Notes under the pieces: generated by a model | What the model was told of the DNA's origin: nothing | Databases searched by the model: none | Seen by the model: the letters and a program-made list of their open reading frames with translations, nothing else | Source of the DNA: Bacillota bacterium | Lineage (GTDB): Bacteria > Bacillota > Desulfotomaculia > Desulfotomaculales > Desulfohalotomaculaceae | Direction: 5' to 3' | DNA: 64,000 nucleotides | NCBI GenBank assembly: GCA_009711615.1 | Contig: VENI01000006.1 | Location: 186,001-250,000 of the forward strand | Translations under genes and position numbers: made by a program | Shown here: one piece after another, positions 42,360 to 50,797 of the stretch | How the letters are laid out: the number at the start of each line of letters is the position of its first letter | How positions within the stretch are numbered: position 1 is the stretch's first letter

Positions 42360-42926
42360 ATGAAAAAATATATTAAACATATAATTAGCGGGTTAGTAAT
42401 AGTTATAGCATTATTTACAATATCTTATAATTACTATATGCAACAGCAGTATGCCGAGGAATTAGTCAGGTTTCACGTTATTGCAAATAGCAATACAATT
42501 GAAGATCAAACCCTTAAACTGCGAGTTAGGGATGCTGTTGTAAGTGAAATGAAAGAAAGGTTTGCTAGCGTAAGTACTAAAGAGGAAGCACTTGTTGTAA
42601 CAGAAAAAAGTTTAAATGAAGTAAAAGAGATTGCAAAAGAACAAATTGCAATGGCAGGTAAAGATTATGATGTACAGTTAACGCTGGGCGATTATCGGTT
42701 TCCCACAAAGACCTATGGTGATATCACATTGCCTGCTGGCCAGTATCAAGCCTTGCGGGTGGTAATTGGTGAAGGTAGCGGCAGAAATTGGTGGTGCGTG
42801 TTGTTCCCCCCATTGTGCTTTGTGGACGGCGTGCAAACGGTGGAAGAAGGTCAGCAAAAAGGAGTTAAAGTATTTGAAAAGGACGACGTTGAGTATCGTA
42901 TCAGAGCGCTAGAAATGTTTAAATAA
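42360..42926 (+). CDS. spoIIR: stage II sporulation protein R
   Basis: Secreted forespore signal that triggers SpoIIGA to process pro-sigma-E in the mother cell. The 188-residue protein has an N-terminal membrane/signal segment (about 8-27) and the family core 'VRFHVIANSNTIEDQTLKLRVRDAV' followed by 'GNWWCVLFPPLCFV'-type conserved aromatic-cysteine motif (here RNWWCVLFPPLCF). ATG at 42360 after GGGGTG is preferred to the GTG at 42348. This gene shows the host forms endospores. Confidence 0.94.
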   Translation: MKKYIKHIISGLVIVIALFTISYNYYMQQQYAEELVRFHVIANSNTIEDQTLKLRVRDAVVSEMKERFASVSTKEEALVVTEKSLNEVKEIAKEQIAMAGKDYDVQLTLGDYRFPTKTYGDITLPAGQYQALRVVIGEGSGRNWWCVLFPPLCFVDGVQTVEEGQQKGVKVFEKDDVEYRIRALEMFK

Positions 42927-42967
42927 ACTTCCTTTATGGCAATAATAACCATAAGGGAGTGAATATT

Positions 42968-43078
42968 ATGAGAGACTTTTTTTAGGAACTGTTGGAAAAA
43001 TTAAAAAGAGCAGTTAATAAACCAGAAACTGAGAAGCAAGATGCTGAGTGTGTAGCACTGGCATTTTGCGCGGCCTAA
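42968..43078 (+). CDS. 36-codon ORF with in-frame amber codon (candidate)
   Basis: AAGGGAG sits 9 bases before an ATG at 42968. Codon 6 is TAG (42983-42985), and the frame then continues for 30 codons (ELLEKLKRAVNK..., ending AECVALAFCAA) to TAA, followed at once by a strong terminator. The distal part reads like a charged helix with a Cys-containing tail. Options: read-through or pyrrolysine, a recent nonsense mutation, or initiation at the TTG at 42992 with the TAGGAA as ribosome site. I cannot choose. No family known. Confidence 0.4.
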
Positions 43079-43098
43079 CCTAACGGTTAGGTCTTTTT
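43074..43098 (+). terminator. terminator of the amber ORF
   Basis: CCTAACC / GGTTAGG stem with a TAAC loop and TCTTTTTT tail. Its left arm includes the ORF's stop codon. Confidence 0.9.
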
Positions 43099-43165
43099 TG
43101 ATTAGCACTTATATATATAGGGTTATGTTGGGAATGCTAGAAAAAAATAATAAAGGGGGTATTTC

Positions 43166-43498
43166 GTGGATAACTTTAAGGAAATTGATGAACAATCCGC
43201 CTTAGAATTTTTTGAAATGCTAAAAGACGCTCCCAGCATTAAGGAGATAATGGAAACCTATCCCGGCGTCGAAAACTTAATGCATGTAATGACAGCCCAA
43301 CTTTCTACACATTTTATTTTGCCATATTTACAAAAAAACCTGGCGGTAGAAGATTTGGTGGAGGCTATTCGAAGATATATGACCACAGCGCTGGCTTTTG
43401 GAATTATCTTGCACCGTAACGATGAAGCCACTGACTACATATTGAATTTGTACAACAAAAAGCCATATCAAAATGGTAAAGAAGACACCGGGGCATAA
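43166..43498 (+). CDS. hypothetical 110-residue protein
   Basis: A small soluble, mostly helical protein (MDNFKEIDEQSALEFFEML... 'YPGVENLMHVMTAQLSTHFILPYLQKN' ... 'RRYMTTALAFGIILHRN'). No motif recognised. The start is a GTG after a strong GGGGG site. Its C-terminus 'KKPYQNGKEDTG' is polar. It precedes a GGAGACA repeat and a terminator. Real by its ribosome site and codon use; role unknown. Confidence 0.65.
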   Translation: MDNFKEIDEQSALEFFEMLKDAPSIKEIMETYPGVENLMHVMTAQLSTHFILPYLQKNLAVEDLVEAIRRYMTTALAFGIILHRNDEATDYILNLYNKKPYQNGKEDTGA

Positions 43499-43503
43499 TA
43501 AAC

Positions 43504-43540
43504 CAGGAGACAGGAGACAGGAGACAGTAGTCAGAATTAA
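43504..43540. repeat. GGAGACA tandem repeat
   Basis: Three tandem copies of AGGAGAC followed by AGTAGTCAGAATT; kin of GGAGTCAG repeats at 41497 and 51926. Confidence 0.6.
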
Positions 43541-43542
43541 AA

Positions 43543-43580
43543 CAAAAAACGGATCGGTGCTTCCGCCGATCCGTTTTTTC
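43543..43580. terminator. bidirectional terminator
   Basis: Stem AAAAACGGATCGG / CCGATCCGTTTTT with an 8-base loop. Confidence 0.9.
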
Positions 43581-43620
43581 AGAATAAACCATTTTTAATT
43601 ATTCATTTTACATTTTTCAT

Positions 43621-43932
43621 TTATGATCCCGTTTCGTCTAAGTTGTATGCCATTTCAATCCATTCCCGGATGTTTTCATCAATTTGGTATAAGCCATCCT
43701 TAATTACCATTCCCGCCTGTGGTATCAATGCTTCAACCAGCATTATTGTTGGTGGTTGCTCATCTAAAATTTCGGTGCTGCTGCAGTTAAGTCCGATGCG
43801 GTATAGCGCCAAATGGGGCCTGCCCTCATAAACATCAATTACAAAGCTGAAACCTTTTCTTCTTGGTCGGGTAAACTCATTATATAAGTTGAATTCCCAT
43901 TGTATTTTGTCTTGAATGGAACGAATATCCAT
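43621..43932 (-). CDS. hypothetical 103-residue protein
   Basis: A soluble alpha/beta protein: MDIRSIQDKIQWEFNLYNEF..., 'GFSFVIDVYEGRPHLALYRI' and 'YQIDENIREWIEMAYNL'. I recognise no family. ATG at 43932 follows AGGAGG; the frame is open from a GTG at 43941. The divergent neighbour at 44056 is a YkgJ-type cysteine-cluster protein. Function unknown. Confidence 0.65.
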   Translation of the reverse strand: MDIRSIQDKIQWEFNLYNEFTRPRRKGFSFVIDVYEGRPHLALYRIGLNCSSTEILDEQPPTIMLVEALIPQAGMVIKDGLYQIDENIREWIEMAYNLDETGS

Positions 43933-44055
43933 TTTATACACCTCCTGTTCTGTATCATTGCCGGTTTTTATATTTTTAAAAGGTATTGTGGTTAAAATGT
44001 CGAATACGAAGTGCAGGTATTAGTATACAAGAGACGATGAGAGTGGGTAATAAAA

Positions 44056-44790
44056 TTGACAAAGGACAAACATTTTAAAGAAGATGAAAAATTCAATTTT
44101 TCTTGCCATGAAGGACTGGCTTGTTTTAACACCTGCTGCAAGGATATCAGTATTTTTTTAACTCCTTACGATTTATTAAGGTTAAAAAACAAACTCAAGA
44201 TAACATCCCAAGAGTTACTGGATAAATACACCAAGGTGGTTAATGCAGGTTCTAGAGCCTTTCCTATGGTGATAATTAACATGAAGGAAGATGATGATAA
44301 AAAGTGTCCTTTTGTTACGGGCCAAGGGTGCAACGTGTACCTGGACAGGCCTTGGTCCTGTAGAATGGCTCCGGTGGATATTAAAGGGGAAGGTTCTTAC
44401 GGGTTTTGCTTTGAAAGTGACTATTGCCATGGCTTAAATGAACAGCAGGAGTGGACTGTTAGTGATTGGGCTAAAAACCAGGGGGCCGATATCTATCAGA
44501 AGATGGATGAAAAATTTAAAGAAATACCCGAAAAACTCCAGTTTACCGGTTTCTCTAGTATAGACAGGCATATTAAAGAAATGTTTTTTATGGCCTGCTA
44601 TAATCTGGACAAATTTAAAAAATACATTTTTAACACCAGCTTTCTAGAAAAGTTTGCCGTACCTCCAGCCACAGCTGAAAAAATTAAAAATGATGAAGTT
44701 GAACTAATGAAATTTGGTTTCCGTTGGCTGATGAACTTTGATGTAAGAAAATCTATGGAAATTCGCGACGAACTTGAAGAAATAAGTTAA
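44056..44790 (+). CDS. YkgJ-family cysteine-cluster protein
   Basis: A 244-residue protein of the YkgJ/UPF0153 family, which binds zinc or an Fe-S centre by the CxxxxCC motif. Here the motif reads 'CHEGLACFNTCCKD' (about 13-27), followed by 'CPFVTGQGCNVYLDRPWSCRMAPVD', the second family block (cysteines near 88, 95 and 106). The C-terminal half is helical and unassigned. Start is a TTG. No close operon partner; the ylbF-like gene follows after 63 bases. Role unknown. Confidence 0.85.
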   Translation: MTKDKHFKEDEKFNFSCHEGLACFNTCCKDISIFLTPYDLLRLKNKLKITSQELLDKYTKVVNAGSRAFPMVIINMKEDDDKKCPFVTGQGCNVYLDRPWSCRMAPVDIKGEGSYGFCFESDYCHGLNEQQEWTVSDWAKNQGADIYQKMDEKFKEIPEKLQFTGFSSIDRHIKEMFFMACYNLDKFKKYIFNTSFLEKFAVPPATAEKIKNDEVELMKFGFRWLMNFDVRKSMEIRDELEEIS

Positions 44791-44853
44791 TTTGTTAAGA
44801 TGAGCTATAGCTCATAAGATACTAAATAAATTTATTAATAGGGAGGACTAACA

Positions 44854-45195
44854 ATGAGTGATATCACCTTAAATGAAGGACTAGAAGAAAAGGCTAATGA
44901 ACTGGGTGCTTTTATTAAAGAAACAAATGAGTACAAAGAAGTAAAAGAAAAACAAAGTGCCCTGTTTGATAATGAAGACGCCATGCAGCTTCTAACCGAA
45001 TTTAACAAATTGCAAGCCCAAAACCACAAGAAACAACAGGCTGGTCAAGTTACCCAGGAAGATATGAAAGCGGTAGAGCAGGCAGAACTAAGAATGCTGG
45101 AAAATCCGCTAATTAAGGATTTTCATGAGTCCCAAGTAAAGTTCCAAAGGGTATTAAATGAAGTAATGAAAATGGTAGTGGAAGCAAGTAAGTAG
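44854..45195 (+). CDS. YlbF/YmcA-family protein
   Basis: A 113-residue helical protein of the YlbF family. In B. subtilis, relatives form a complex that assists RNase Y and sporulation/competence control. 'ANELGAFIKETNEYKEVKEKQSALFDNEDA' and 'MLENPLIKDFHESQVKFQRVLNEV' match the family pattern. GGGAGGA precedes the ATG. Usually such proteins work with a YmcA and YaaT partner; none is in this window. Terminator downstream. Confidence 0.85.
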   Translation: MSDITLNEGLEEKANELGAFIKETNEYKEVKEKQSALFDNEDAMQLLTEFNKLQAQNHKKQQAGQVTQEDMKAVEQAELRMLENPLIKDFHESQVKFQRVLNEVMKMVVEASK

Positions 45196-45230
45196 TGGCA
45201 ACGCCAAATGTCTATAATCTAAACATGAAT

Positions 45231-45272
45231 GTACAAAAAAGAGAGCTCTGTGGAGCTCTCTTTTTTGTACAT
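45231..45272. terminator. strong bidirectional terminator
   Basis: Near-perfect 19-bp stem (TGTACAAAAAAGAGAGCTC with its complement) and a 4-base loop. Confidence 0.92.
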
Positions 45273-45450
45273 TCTGTATAGACGTTTGTACACTGTGTAT
45301 GAATTTGTCAAGTTTTAAAACCTTAACTGAGCGTTAGAAAAATAAATAAATTAAAAGCGTTATTAAGCTATCAATGAAAAATAGTGGAAATTAAGAGATT
45401 TCTAAATTGCTTTTTAGTATGAAAAATGGTAGTTTACCATATATAGATAG

Positions 45451-45485
45451 GTATCCGTCGTGAGTGGACAAACACCGACTGATAC
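45451..45485 (+). promoter_or_regulatory. leader hairpin before livJ
   Basis: GTATC-GTCG pairs with CGAC-GATAC (one C-T mismatch) around a 15-base loop, ending 39 bases before the livJ start. No T run follows. It may stabilise the transcript or be an operator; the role is unclear. Confidence 0.4.
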
Positions 45486-45524
45486 ATGAAAAAACAAAAT
45501 ATGGATTATAGGGGAGTTGAAGGA

Positions 45525-46697
45525 ATGATGAGTAAGAAGTATCTTGCATTGCTGGCACTGGTAATGCTGGCAGCTGTCGCCTTAGTAGGTTGCGGCGGTG
45601 GCGAGGAACAAGCCAGCGGCGATGCAGCTCAAGAATCAGATGTAATTAAAATTGGTGTATTTGAACCATTGACCGGTATTAATGCTGCCGGTGGTGAAAT
45701 GAGTCTTGAAGGTATTGAGCTAGCCAACAAACTTTATCCAGAGGTGTTGGGTAAAAAAGTAGAGTTGGTAACTGCGGACAACAAAAGTGAAAAGCAGGAA
45801 GCAGCTAACGCTGTGGAAAGACTGGTAAATGAAAATGTAGATGTTATTTTAGGTAGCTACGGTAGCTCACTATCAATGGCCGGAGGTCCCATTGCAGCTG
45901 ATGCGGGTGTTCCTGTGATTGGTGATTCACCAACTAACCCACTGGTTACTAAAGGTAATGACTATTACTATCGTGTTTGCTTTATCGATCCTTTCCAAGG
46001 TAATGTAATGGCCAAGTATGCTGTAGAAACCCTGGGTGCTAAAACAGCAGCCATTGTTCAGGATGTACAGCAAGACTACTCTGTTGGCCTGAGCAAGTAC
46101 TTTGAAGATTCATTTAAAGAGTTAACTGGTGATGAGAATGCCATCATAGCCAAAGTAAACTACAACACCGGAGACAAAGACTTTTCTGCTCAGTTAACCG
46201 AAGTTAAGTCTAAGCAGCCTGATGTAATCTTTGCTCCTGGTAACTTTACAGAATGTGGTATTTTAGTTGAGAAAGCAAGGGAACTGGGTATTGAGGCCCC
46301 TATTCTGGGCGGCGATACATGGGAAGCTGAAGAGTTCTTGAACCGTGTAGGGGATTTAAATGATATTTACTTTAGTACTCACTTTACTGCTGAAGAGCCT
46401 GTAACTGAAGTTTCTAACACATTCTTAAATAAATTTAAGGAAGAGTATCCGGATAGGCAAGTTAACGCCTTTGCTGCCTTAGGTTTTGATGCTTACATGT
46501 TGGCCCTGGACGCTATTAACCGCGCTGGAACCACTGATCATGAGGCTATTAAAGAAGCTATAGCGGAAACTGCTGACTTCCAAGGCGCAACGGGTTTCAT
46601 TACTCTAGATGAAAACGGTGACGCCACCAAGACAGCCATCATTAAGAAAGTGGAAGATGGCAAGTTTGTATACGAAAGTAAAGTAGATCCAAAGTAA
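45525..46697 (+). CDS. livJ: branched-chain amino acid ABC transporter, substrate-binding lipoprotein
   Basis: A 390-residue lipoprotein (lipobox LVGC, Cys22 or so) with the type I periplasmic-binding fold (Peripla_BP_6). It begins 'VIKIGVFEPLTGINAAGGEM', the LivJ/LivK hallmark. Captures branched-chain amino acids or related compounds and delivers them to LivHM. The frame opens at 45486, but the GGGGAG site and the signal peptide favour 45525. First gene of livJHMGF. A perfect palindrome terminator separates it from livH, so the binding protein is likely made in excess. Confidence 0.92.
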   Translation: MMSKKYLALLALVMLAAVALVGCGGGEEQASGDAAQESDVIKIGVFEPLTGINAAGGEMSLEGIELANKLYPEVLGKKVELVTADNKSEKQEAANAVERLVNENVDVILGSYGSSLSMAGGPIAADAGVPVIGDSPTNPLVTKGNDYYYRVCFIDPFQGNVMAKYAVETLGAKTAAIVQDVQQDYSVGLSKYFEDSFKELTGDENAIIAKVNYNTGDKDFSAQLTEVKSKQPDVIFAPGNFTECGILVEKARELGIEAPILGGDTWEAEEFLNRVGDLNDIYFSTHFTAEEPVTEVSNTFLNKFKEEYPDRQVNAFAALGFDAYMLALDAINRAGTTDHEAIKEAIAETADFQGATGFITLDENGDATKTAIIKKVEDGKFVYESKVDPK

Positions 46698-46716
46698 TTA
46701 CAACATAAAAATTCCA

Positions 46717-46746
46717 TACTCCCCCCTGACGTCAGGGGGGAGTATT
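46717..46746. terminator. palindrome between livJ and livH
   Basis: 30-bp perfect palindrome centred on TGACGTCA (ATACTCCCCCCTGA arm). It can form a strong hairpin that ends or limits read-through from livJ. Confidence 0.8.
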
Positions 46747-46783
46747 CCTGTTCTAGCTGTAGTTATTTGTAAATTATGGTATT

Positions 46784-46799
46784 TAACCGAACGGTTAAC
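46784..46799. promoter_or_regulatory. TetR-like operator before livH
   Basis: Perfect 16-bp palindrome TTAACCGAACGGTTAA. It shares the ACCGAACGGT core and 7-2-7 layout with the operator at 2596-2611. Confidence 0.65.
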
Positions 46800-46828
46800 T
46801 GCAGTCAAGTTAAGAGAGGGGTTAACAA

Positions 46829-47722
46829 ATGACACTGGAAATATTCCTACAAAACGTGGCCAATGCCATCTCTTTGGGGAGTTTGTACGCACTAATAGCC
46901 ATTGGGTATACCATGGTATACGGAATTATCAGGTTAATTAATTTTGCTCATGCCGACCTGCTTATGGTAGCAGGCTATATTTCTTTTTATGGCATTCTTA
47001 TTTTTGCTATGCCTTGGTGGTTAGCTTTTTTAATTGCCATTGCTTTGACTACTATTCTAGGTATGGCCATGGAAAAACTGGCATACCGACCTTTAAGGAA
47101 TGCTCCTAGGATATCTGCACTGATATCAGCCATTGGGATGTCATTTTTGCTGCAGAACTTGGGTATTGTTTTGGTGGGTGCCAGTCCAAAACCATTTCCC
47201 CGCCCGGAGGGGTTAGTCTGGAATATCCACCTAGGAAGTGTATCATTCCTATCTCTAACTGTAATTATTCCAGTAATTACTCTATTACTACTAGCTGCTG
47301 TTTACCTTGTGGTTAACAAAACTAATACTGGTATTGCCATGAGGGCGGTATCTAGGGACTTTGAAACAGCCAGTTTAATGGCTGTAGATGTTAATAAAGT
47401 TGTTGTGACCACCTTTGCCGTCGGTTCAGGACTGGCTGCTGTGGGCGGTATTATGTGGAGTTTGCAATATCCGCAAATTGACCCTCTAATGGGTGTTTTC
47501 CCCGGTTTAAAATGCTTTATTGCAGCGGTGATGGGCGGCATTGGTAGTGTACCTGGTGCTATGATTGGTGGGTTTATTCTGGGTATAGGTGAAATTATGT
47601 TAGTTGCATTTATGCCTGAGCTATCTGGGTACCGGGATGCATTTGCTTTTGTAGTGCTGATTCTAATTCTGTTATTTAAACCCGGCGGTATTCTGGGTGA
47701 TCATGTAGTGGAGAAGGTGTAG
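46829..47722 (+). CDS. livH: branched-chain amino acid ABC transporter permease
   Basis: A 297-residue inner-membrane permease with eight or so hydrophobic segments, one of the two pore subunits. 'SLGSLYALIAIGYTMVYGIIRLINFAHADLLMV' is the LivH signature, and the EAA-like loop 'GIAMRAVSRDFETASLMAVDV' contacts the ATPases. GAGAGGGG precedes the ATG. A TetR-like palindrome lies upstream, so livHMGF may have its own promoter and regulator. livM follows 3 bases after the stop. Confidence 0.94.
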   Translation: MTLEIFLQNVANAISLGSLYALIAIGYTMVYGIIRLINFAHADLLMVAGYISFYGILIFAMPWWLAFLIAIALTTILGMAMEKLAYRPLRNAPRISALISAIGMSFLLQNLGIVLVGASPKPFPRPEGLVWNIHLGSVSFLSLTVIIPVITLLLLAAVYLVVNKTNTGIAMRAVSRDFETASLMAVDVNKVVVTTFAVGSGLAAVGGIMWSLQYPQIDPLMGVFPGLKCFIAAVMGGIGSVPGAMIGGFILGIGEIMLVAFMPELSGYRDAFAFVVLILILLFKPGGILGDHVVEKV

Positions 47723-47725
47723 CAT

Positions 47726-48787
47726 ATGGATAACAGAAAAAGTATAAAAACAGCGTTAACAATAGCCTTTCTTTTAGTAGCTGTTGCGGCATTGTATTGG
47801 GGAGACAATAATTTATCTCGCTTTCAATTGCGGATTTTAAACCTGGCTGCCATCTTTGTTATTTTAGGTGCCAGTATGAACTTAGTAATTGGTTTTTCCG
47901 GTATGTTTTCGCTAGGACATGCTGGATTTATGTGTGTGGGCGCTTACACTGCTGCCATCTTAACTATGTCTCCTGAAAGCAAAGAATTAATTTACTACAT
48001 GGAGCCAATTATTCCGCTACTGGCAAACGTTCAATGGCCAGTCATTCCAGCTACATTAATGGCGGGAGTTGTGGCCGGAATATTTGGAGTATTGGTGGGT
48101 TTTCCTGCACTGCGGTTGCGGGATGACTACTTGGCCATTGCAACCCTTGGTTTTGCCGAGATTATCCGCATTATTGTTACTAACACCATCAGTATTACCA
48201 ATGGAGCATTGGGATTAAAGAATATCCCCAGTGAAAAAAGCTTGTTGTTTTATTGGGGTTTCGGTATATTAACGATACTGGTACTAAAAGCGCTGATAAA
48301 CAGCAGTTGGGGTTATGCTTTCAAGGCCATTCGGGATAATGAAATAGCAGCTGAAGCAATGGGTATTAGTGTGTTTAAGCATAAAATGTTATCATTCAGC
48401 ATTGGTGCTTTTTTTGCCGGTATAGCCGGTGCATTGATGGCGTACCTAATTACATCCATTGACCCAACCATGTTTAGATTCTTATTTACTTTCCAGATAG
48501 TATTAATTGTAGTGCTGGGAGGTATGGGTAGTTTAACCGGTTCGGTTATAGCTGGGGTTGTGATAACAATTGCCATGGAGTGGCTAAGGTTTGTAGAGCA
48601 ACCGATGAGCCTAATGGGAATGGACATTCCTGGTATCCCTGGAATGCGGATGGTTATTTTTTCCTTGTTACTGTTAATAGTTGTATTGTTTTATCGACAA
48701 GGTTTGATGGGAACCCGAGAATTCAACTGGGATTGGGTTTTAGATAAACTTGGTATAGCCAAAAGTAAAGAAAGGGAGGTTAGCTAG
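47726..48787 (+). CDS. livM: branched-chain amino acid ABC transporter permease
   Basis: A 353-residue permease partner of LivH. 'LVIGFSGMFSLGHAGFMCVGAYTAAIL' and 'LRDDYLAIATLGFAEIIRII' are diagnostic of LivM, and the EAA-like loop 'GYAFKAIRDNEIAAEAMGIS' is present. An N-terminal extension of about 40 residues adds one membrane segment, as usual for LivM. livG begins at the next base after the stop, so translation is probably coupled. Confidence 0.94.
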   Translation: MDNRKSIKTALTIAFLLVAVAALYWGDNNLSRFQLRILNLAAIFVILGASMNLVIGFSGMFSLGHAGFMCVGAYTAAILTMSPESKELIYYMEPIIPLLANVQWPVIPATLMAGVVAGIFGVLVGFPALRLRDDYLAIATLGFAEIIRIIVTNTISITNGALGLKNIPSEKSLLFYWGFGILTILVLKALINSSWGYAFKAIRDNEIAAEAMGISVFKHKMLSFSIGAFFAGIAGALMAYLITSIDPTMFRFLFTFQIVLIVVLGGMGSLTGSVIAGVVITIAMEWLRFVEQPMSLMGMDIPGIPGMRMVIFSLLLLIVVLFYRQGLMGTREFNWDWVLDKLGIAKSKEREVS

Positions 48788-49570
48788 GTGAGCGCAGAAA
48801 AAATACTATCTACAGATAATATAACGATGAGATTTGGCGGTTTAACTGCGGTATCCCAGCTATCCCTTGATATACATTCAGGTGAAATCATTGGATTAAT
48901 TGGGCCTAACGGTGCAGGTAAAACCACCTGTTTTAATATGATTACTGGAGTATATACACCCACTAAAGGAAGAATATTGTTTAAGGGGCAGGACATAACC
49001 GGTATGCGTTCTAACTTAATTACCAAAGAGGGTATTGCCAGGACATTCCAAAATATTCGCCTTTTTCAGAGCATGACTGTTTTGGAAAATGTAATGATCT
49101 CAAAGCATGTTCGCTTAAAGGCTAATCCTTTAGAAGCTGTGCTGCGGCTACCGCGATACACCAAAGCCCGTAAAGAGAATTATGAAGAATGTATGGAACT
49201 GTTGCGTCAGGTTGGTTTGGATGATGTGGCTCATGAAATGGCTACATCATTGCCATATGGTAAACAAAGAAGGTTAGAAATTGCCAGGGCACTGGCCACC
49301 CAACCCAGCCTATTGCTGCTTGACGAACCGGCTGCTGGTATGAACCCCCAAGAATCTCTGGACTTAATGAATTTCATTAAGGAAATCCGTGACCAGTTTA
49401 AATTAACCATATTGATGATTGAACACCACATGGAAGTGGTAATGGGAATATGTGAACGCATTACAGTGCTGGACTACGGGGTAACCATTGCCCAAGGTAA
49501 TCCTGCAGAAATACAGAATAACCAACAGGTAATTGAGGCTTATCTCGGGGTGGTGGAAACCAATGCTTAA
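48788..49570 (+). CDS. livG: branched-chain amino acid ABC transporter ATP-binding subunit
   Basis: 260-residue ATPase. Walker A GPNGAGKTT (about 38-46), the Q-loop region, the LivG-type insertion 'HVRLKANPLEAVLRLPRYTKARKENYEE', signature 'LPYGKQRRLEIARALA' (in place of LSGGQ, typical of LivG), Walker B 'LLLLDEPAAGMNP' and the H-loop 'IEHHMEVV'. Start is a GTG right after the livM stop with GGGAGG inside livM. Overlaps livF by 8 bases. Confidence 0.95.
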   Translation: MSAEKILSTDNITMRFGGLTAVSQLSLDIHSGEIIGLIGPNGAGKTTCFNMITGVYTPTKGRILFKGQDITGMRSNLITKEGIARTFQNIRLFQSMTVLENVMISKHVRLKANPLEAVLRLPRYTKARKENYEECMELLRQVGLDDVAHEMATSLPYGKQRRLEIARALATQPSLLLLDEPAAGMNPQESLDLMNFIKEIRDQFKLTILMIEHHMEVVMGICERITVLDYGVTIAQGNPAEIQNNQQVIEAYLGVVETNA

Positions 49571-50270
49571 AATAGACAACCTGGAAGTGTATTACGGTGG
49601 TATACATGCTTTAAAAGGTGTTTCTTTGGAAGTGCCGGAAAATAAAATTGTTACTCTGGTAGGTGCCAATGGTGCTGGTAAAAGCACTACATTGCGAGCA
49701 ATTAGTAACCTTGTAGCGCCTTCAAGTGGTAAAATAACTTATAATGATAAAGACATTACTGGCATGAAAACGGTGGATATAGTTAAGAACGGTATTACCC
49801 TTGTTCCCGAGGGTAGGCGCATTTTTGCTAATTTGACAGTGATGGAGAACCTAAAAATGGGATCTTATGCCCGTAAGGACAAAGAGGAAATTAAAAAGGA
49901 CATGGACGTAATTTTTGAAAGGTTTCCCAGGTTAAAGGAACGGGAATGGCAACAGGCAGGAACACTTTCCGGTGGTGAACAGCAGATGCTGGCCATAGGA
50001 CGGGCGTTAATGTCTCGTCCTAAGTTAGTAATGATGGACGAGCCATCCTTGGGCTTGGCTCCTTTACTAGTAAAAGAAGTGTTTGAAATTATAAAAGACA
50101 TTCACAGTCGAGGAATGACCATTTTGTTAATTGAACAAAATGCTGCTGCAGCCCTACAGATTGCAGACTATGGCTATGTACTTGAAACCGGTAAAATTGT
50201 ACTGGAAGGCCCAGGTAAAGAACTGGCCAACAATGATGAAGTAAAGAAAGCTTACCTGGGAAAAGCCTAA
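49563..50270 (+). CDS. livF: branched-chain amino acid ABC transporter ATP-binding subunit
   Basis: 235-residue ATPase, the partner of LivG. Walker A GANGAGKST, signature 'LSGGEQQMLAIGRALM', Walker B 'LVMMDEPSLGLAP' and H-loop 'IEQNAAAAL' are present. 'IVTLVGANGAGKSTTLRAISNLV' and 'LVPEGRRIFANLTVMENL' are typical of LivF. The ATG at 49563 overlaps the end of livG. The frame is open from 49533, but that would extend into livG. Terminator downstream closes the operon. Confidence 0.95.
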   Translation: MLKIDNLEVYYGGIHALKGVSLEVPENKIVTLVGANGAGKSTTLRAISNLVAPSSGKITYNDKDITGMKTVDIVKNGITLVPEGRRIFANLTVMENLKMGSYARKDKEEIKKDMDVIFERFPRLKEREWQQAGTLSGGEQQMLAIGRALMSRPKLVMMDEPSLGLAPLLVKEVFEIIKDIHSRGMTILLIEQNAAAALQIADYGYVLETGKIVLEGPGKELANNDEVKKAYLGKA

Positions 50271-50287
50271 TTTCAATCGGATTAAAA

Positions 50288-50324
50288 GGAAGGGGTTGAC
50301 CATATATCATGGTCAACCCCTTCC
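50288..50324. terminator. terminator after livF
   Basis: 16-bp stem GGAAGGGGTTGACCAT with its complement; serves the convergent winged-helix gene too. Confidence 0.85.
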
Positions 50325-50332
50325 TAAGTCAG

Positions 50333-50602
50333 TTAAATGGCTTCTTTGCCAACAATATTCAAATACTCCTCACCTAACTTGGTGATTTCACACATTTTAC
50401 TCTTGCCTTCGCTGCTGATTTCCACTAAACCCAGAGCATATAACTGGAACAATACATGGTCCAGTACCGCCCTTTTTGTGGTGGACATCAAGCTCAATTC
50501 TTCCTTATTCATTTTTCCTGCATCAAGCAAAGTGGTAAGCACCCTTTGTGCCTCATCGGGAAGTCTGTTAGATGCTTGTTTAAAATAATCTTGTAATGTC
50601 AT
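50333..50602 (-). CDS. small winged-helix-like protein
   Basis: An 89-residue protein with the pattern of a winged helix: 'LPDEAQRVLTTLLDAGKMNKEELSLMSTTKRAVLDHVLFQLYALGLVEI', then a wing (SSEGKSKMCEITKLGEEYL). No ligand domain, so it may be a small transcriptional regulator. It lies between livF and the trpX-like operon, and could control either, but there is no direct evidence. The upstream GGAGG is 11 bases before the chosen ATG; an ATG at 50611 is possible. Confidence 0.65.
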   Translation of the reverse strand: MTLQDYFKQASNRLPDEAQRVLTTLLDAGKMNKEELSLMSTTKRAVLDHVLFQLYALGLVEISSEGKSKMCEITKLGEEYLNIVGKEAI

Positions 50603-50698
50603 AATTAGCATTACCTCCTTAAACTTATTTACTGTTATAAATATTATTTCCCAAATACTTGTTAATTAAACAACAACATAGTTAGTTTTTAATATTTC

Positions 50699-50727
50699 TT
50701 GACGCTGTTATTTGTCGATGTTATACT
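50699..50727 (+). promoter_or_regulatory. promoter of the trpX-like operon
   Basis: TTGACG (50699-50704), 17 bases, TATACT (50722-50727). Confidence 0.75.
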
Positions 50728-50797
50728 GATATTAAGTTTATTATAGTGAGAGAAGAGATTAGATTAGTTTTGAAAAGTATAGATGGGAGGAGCTGAG

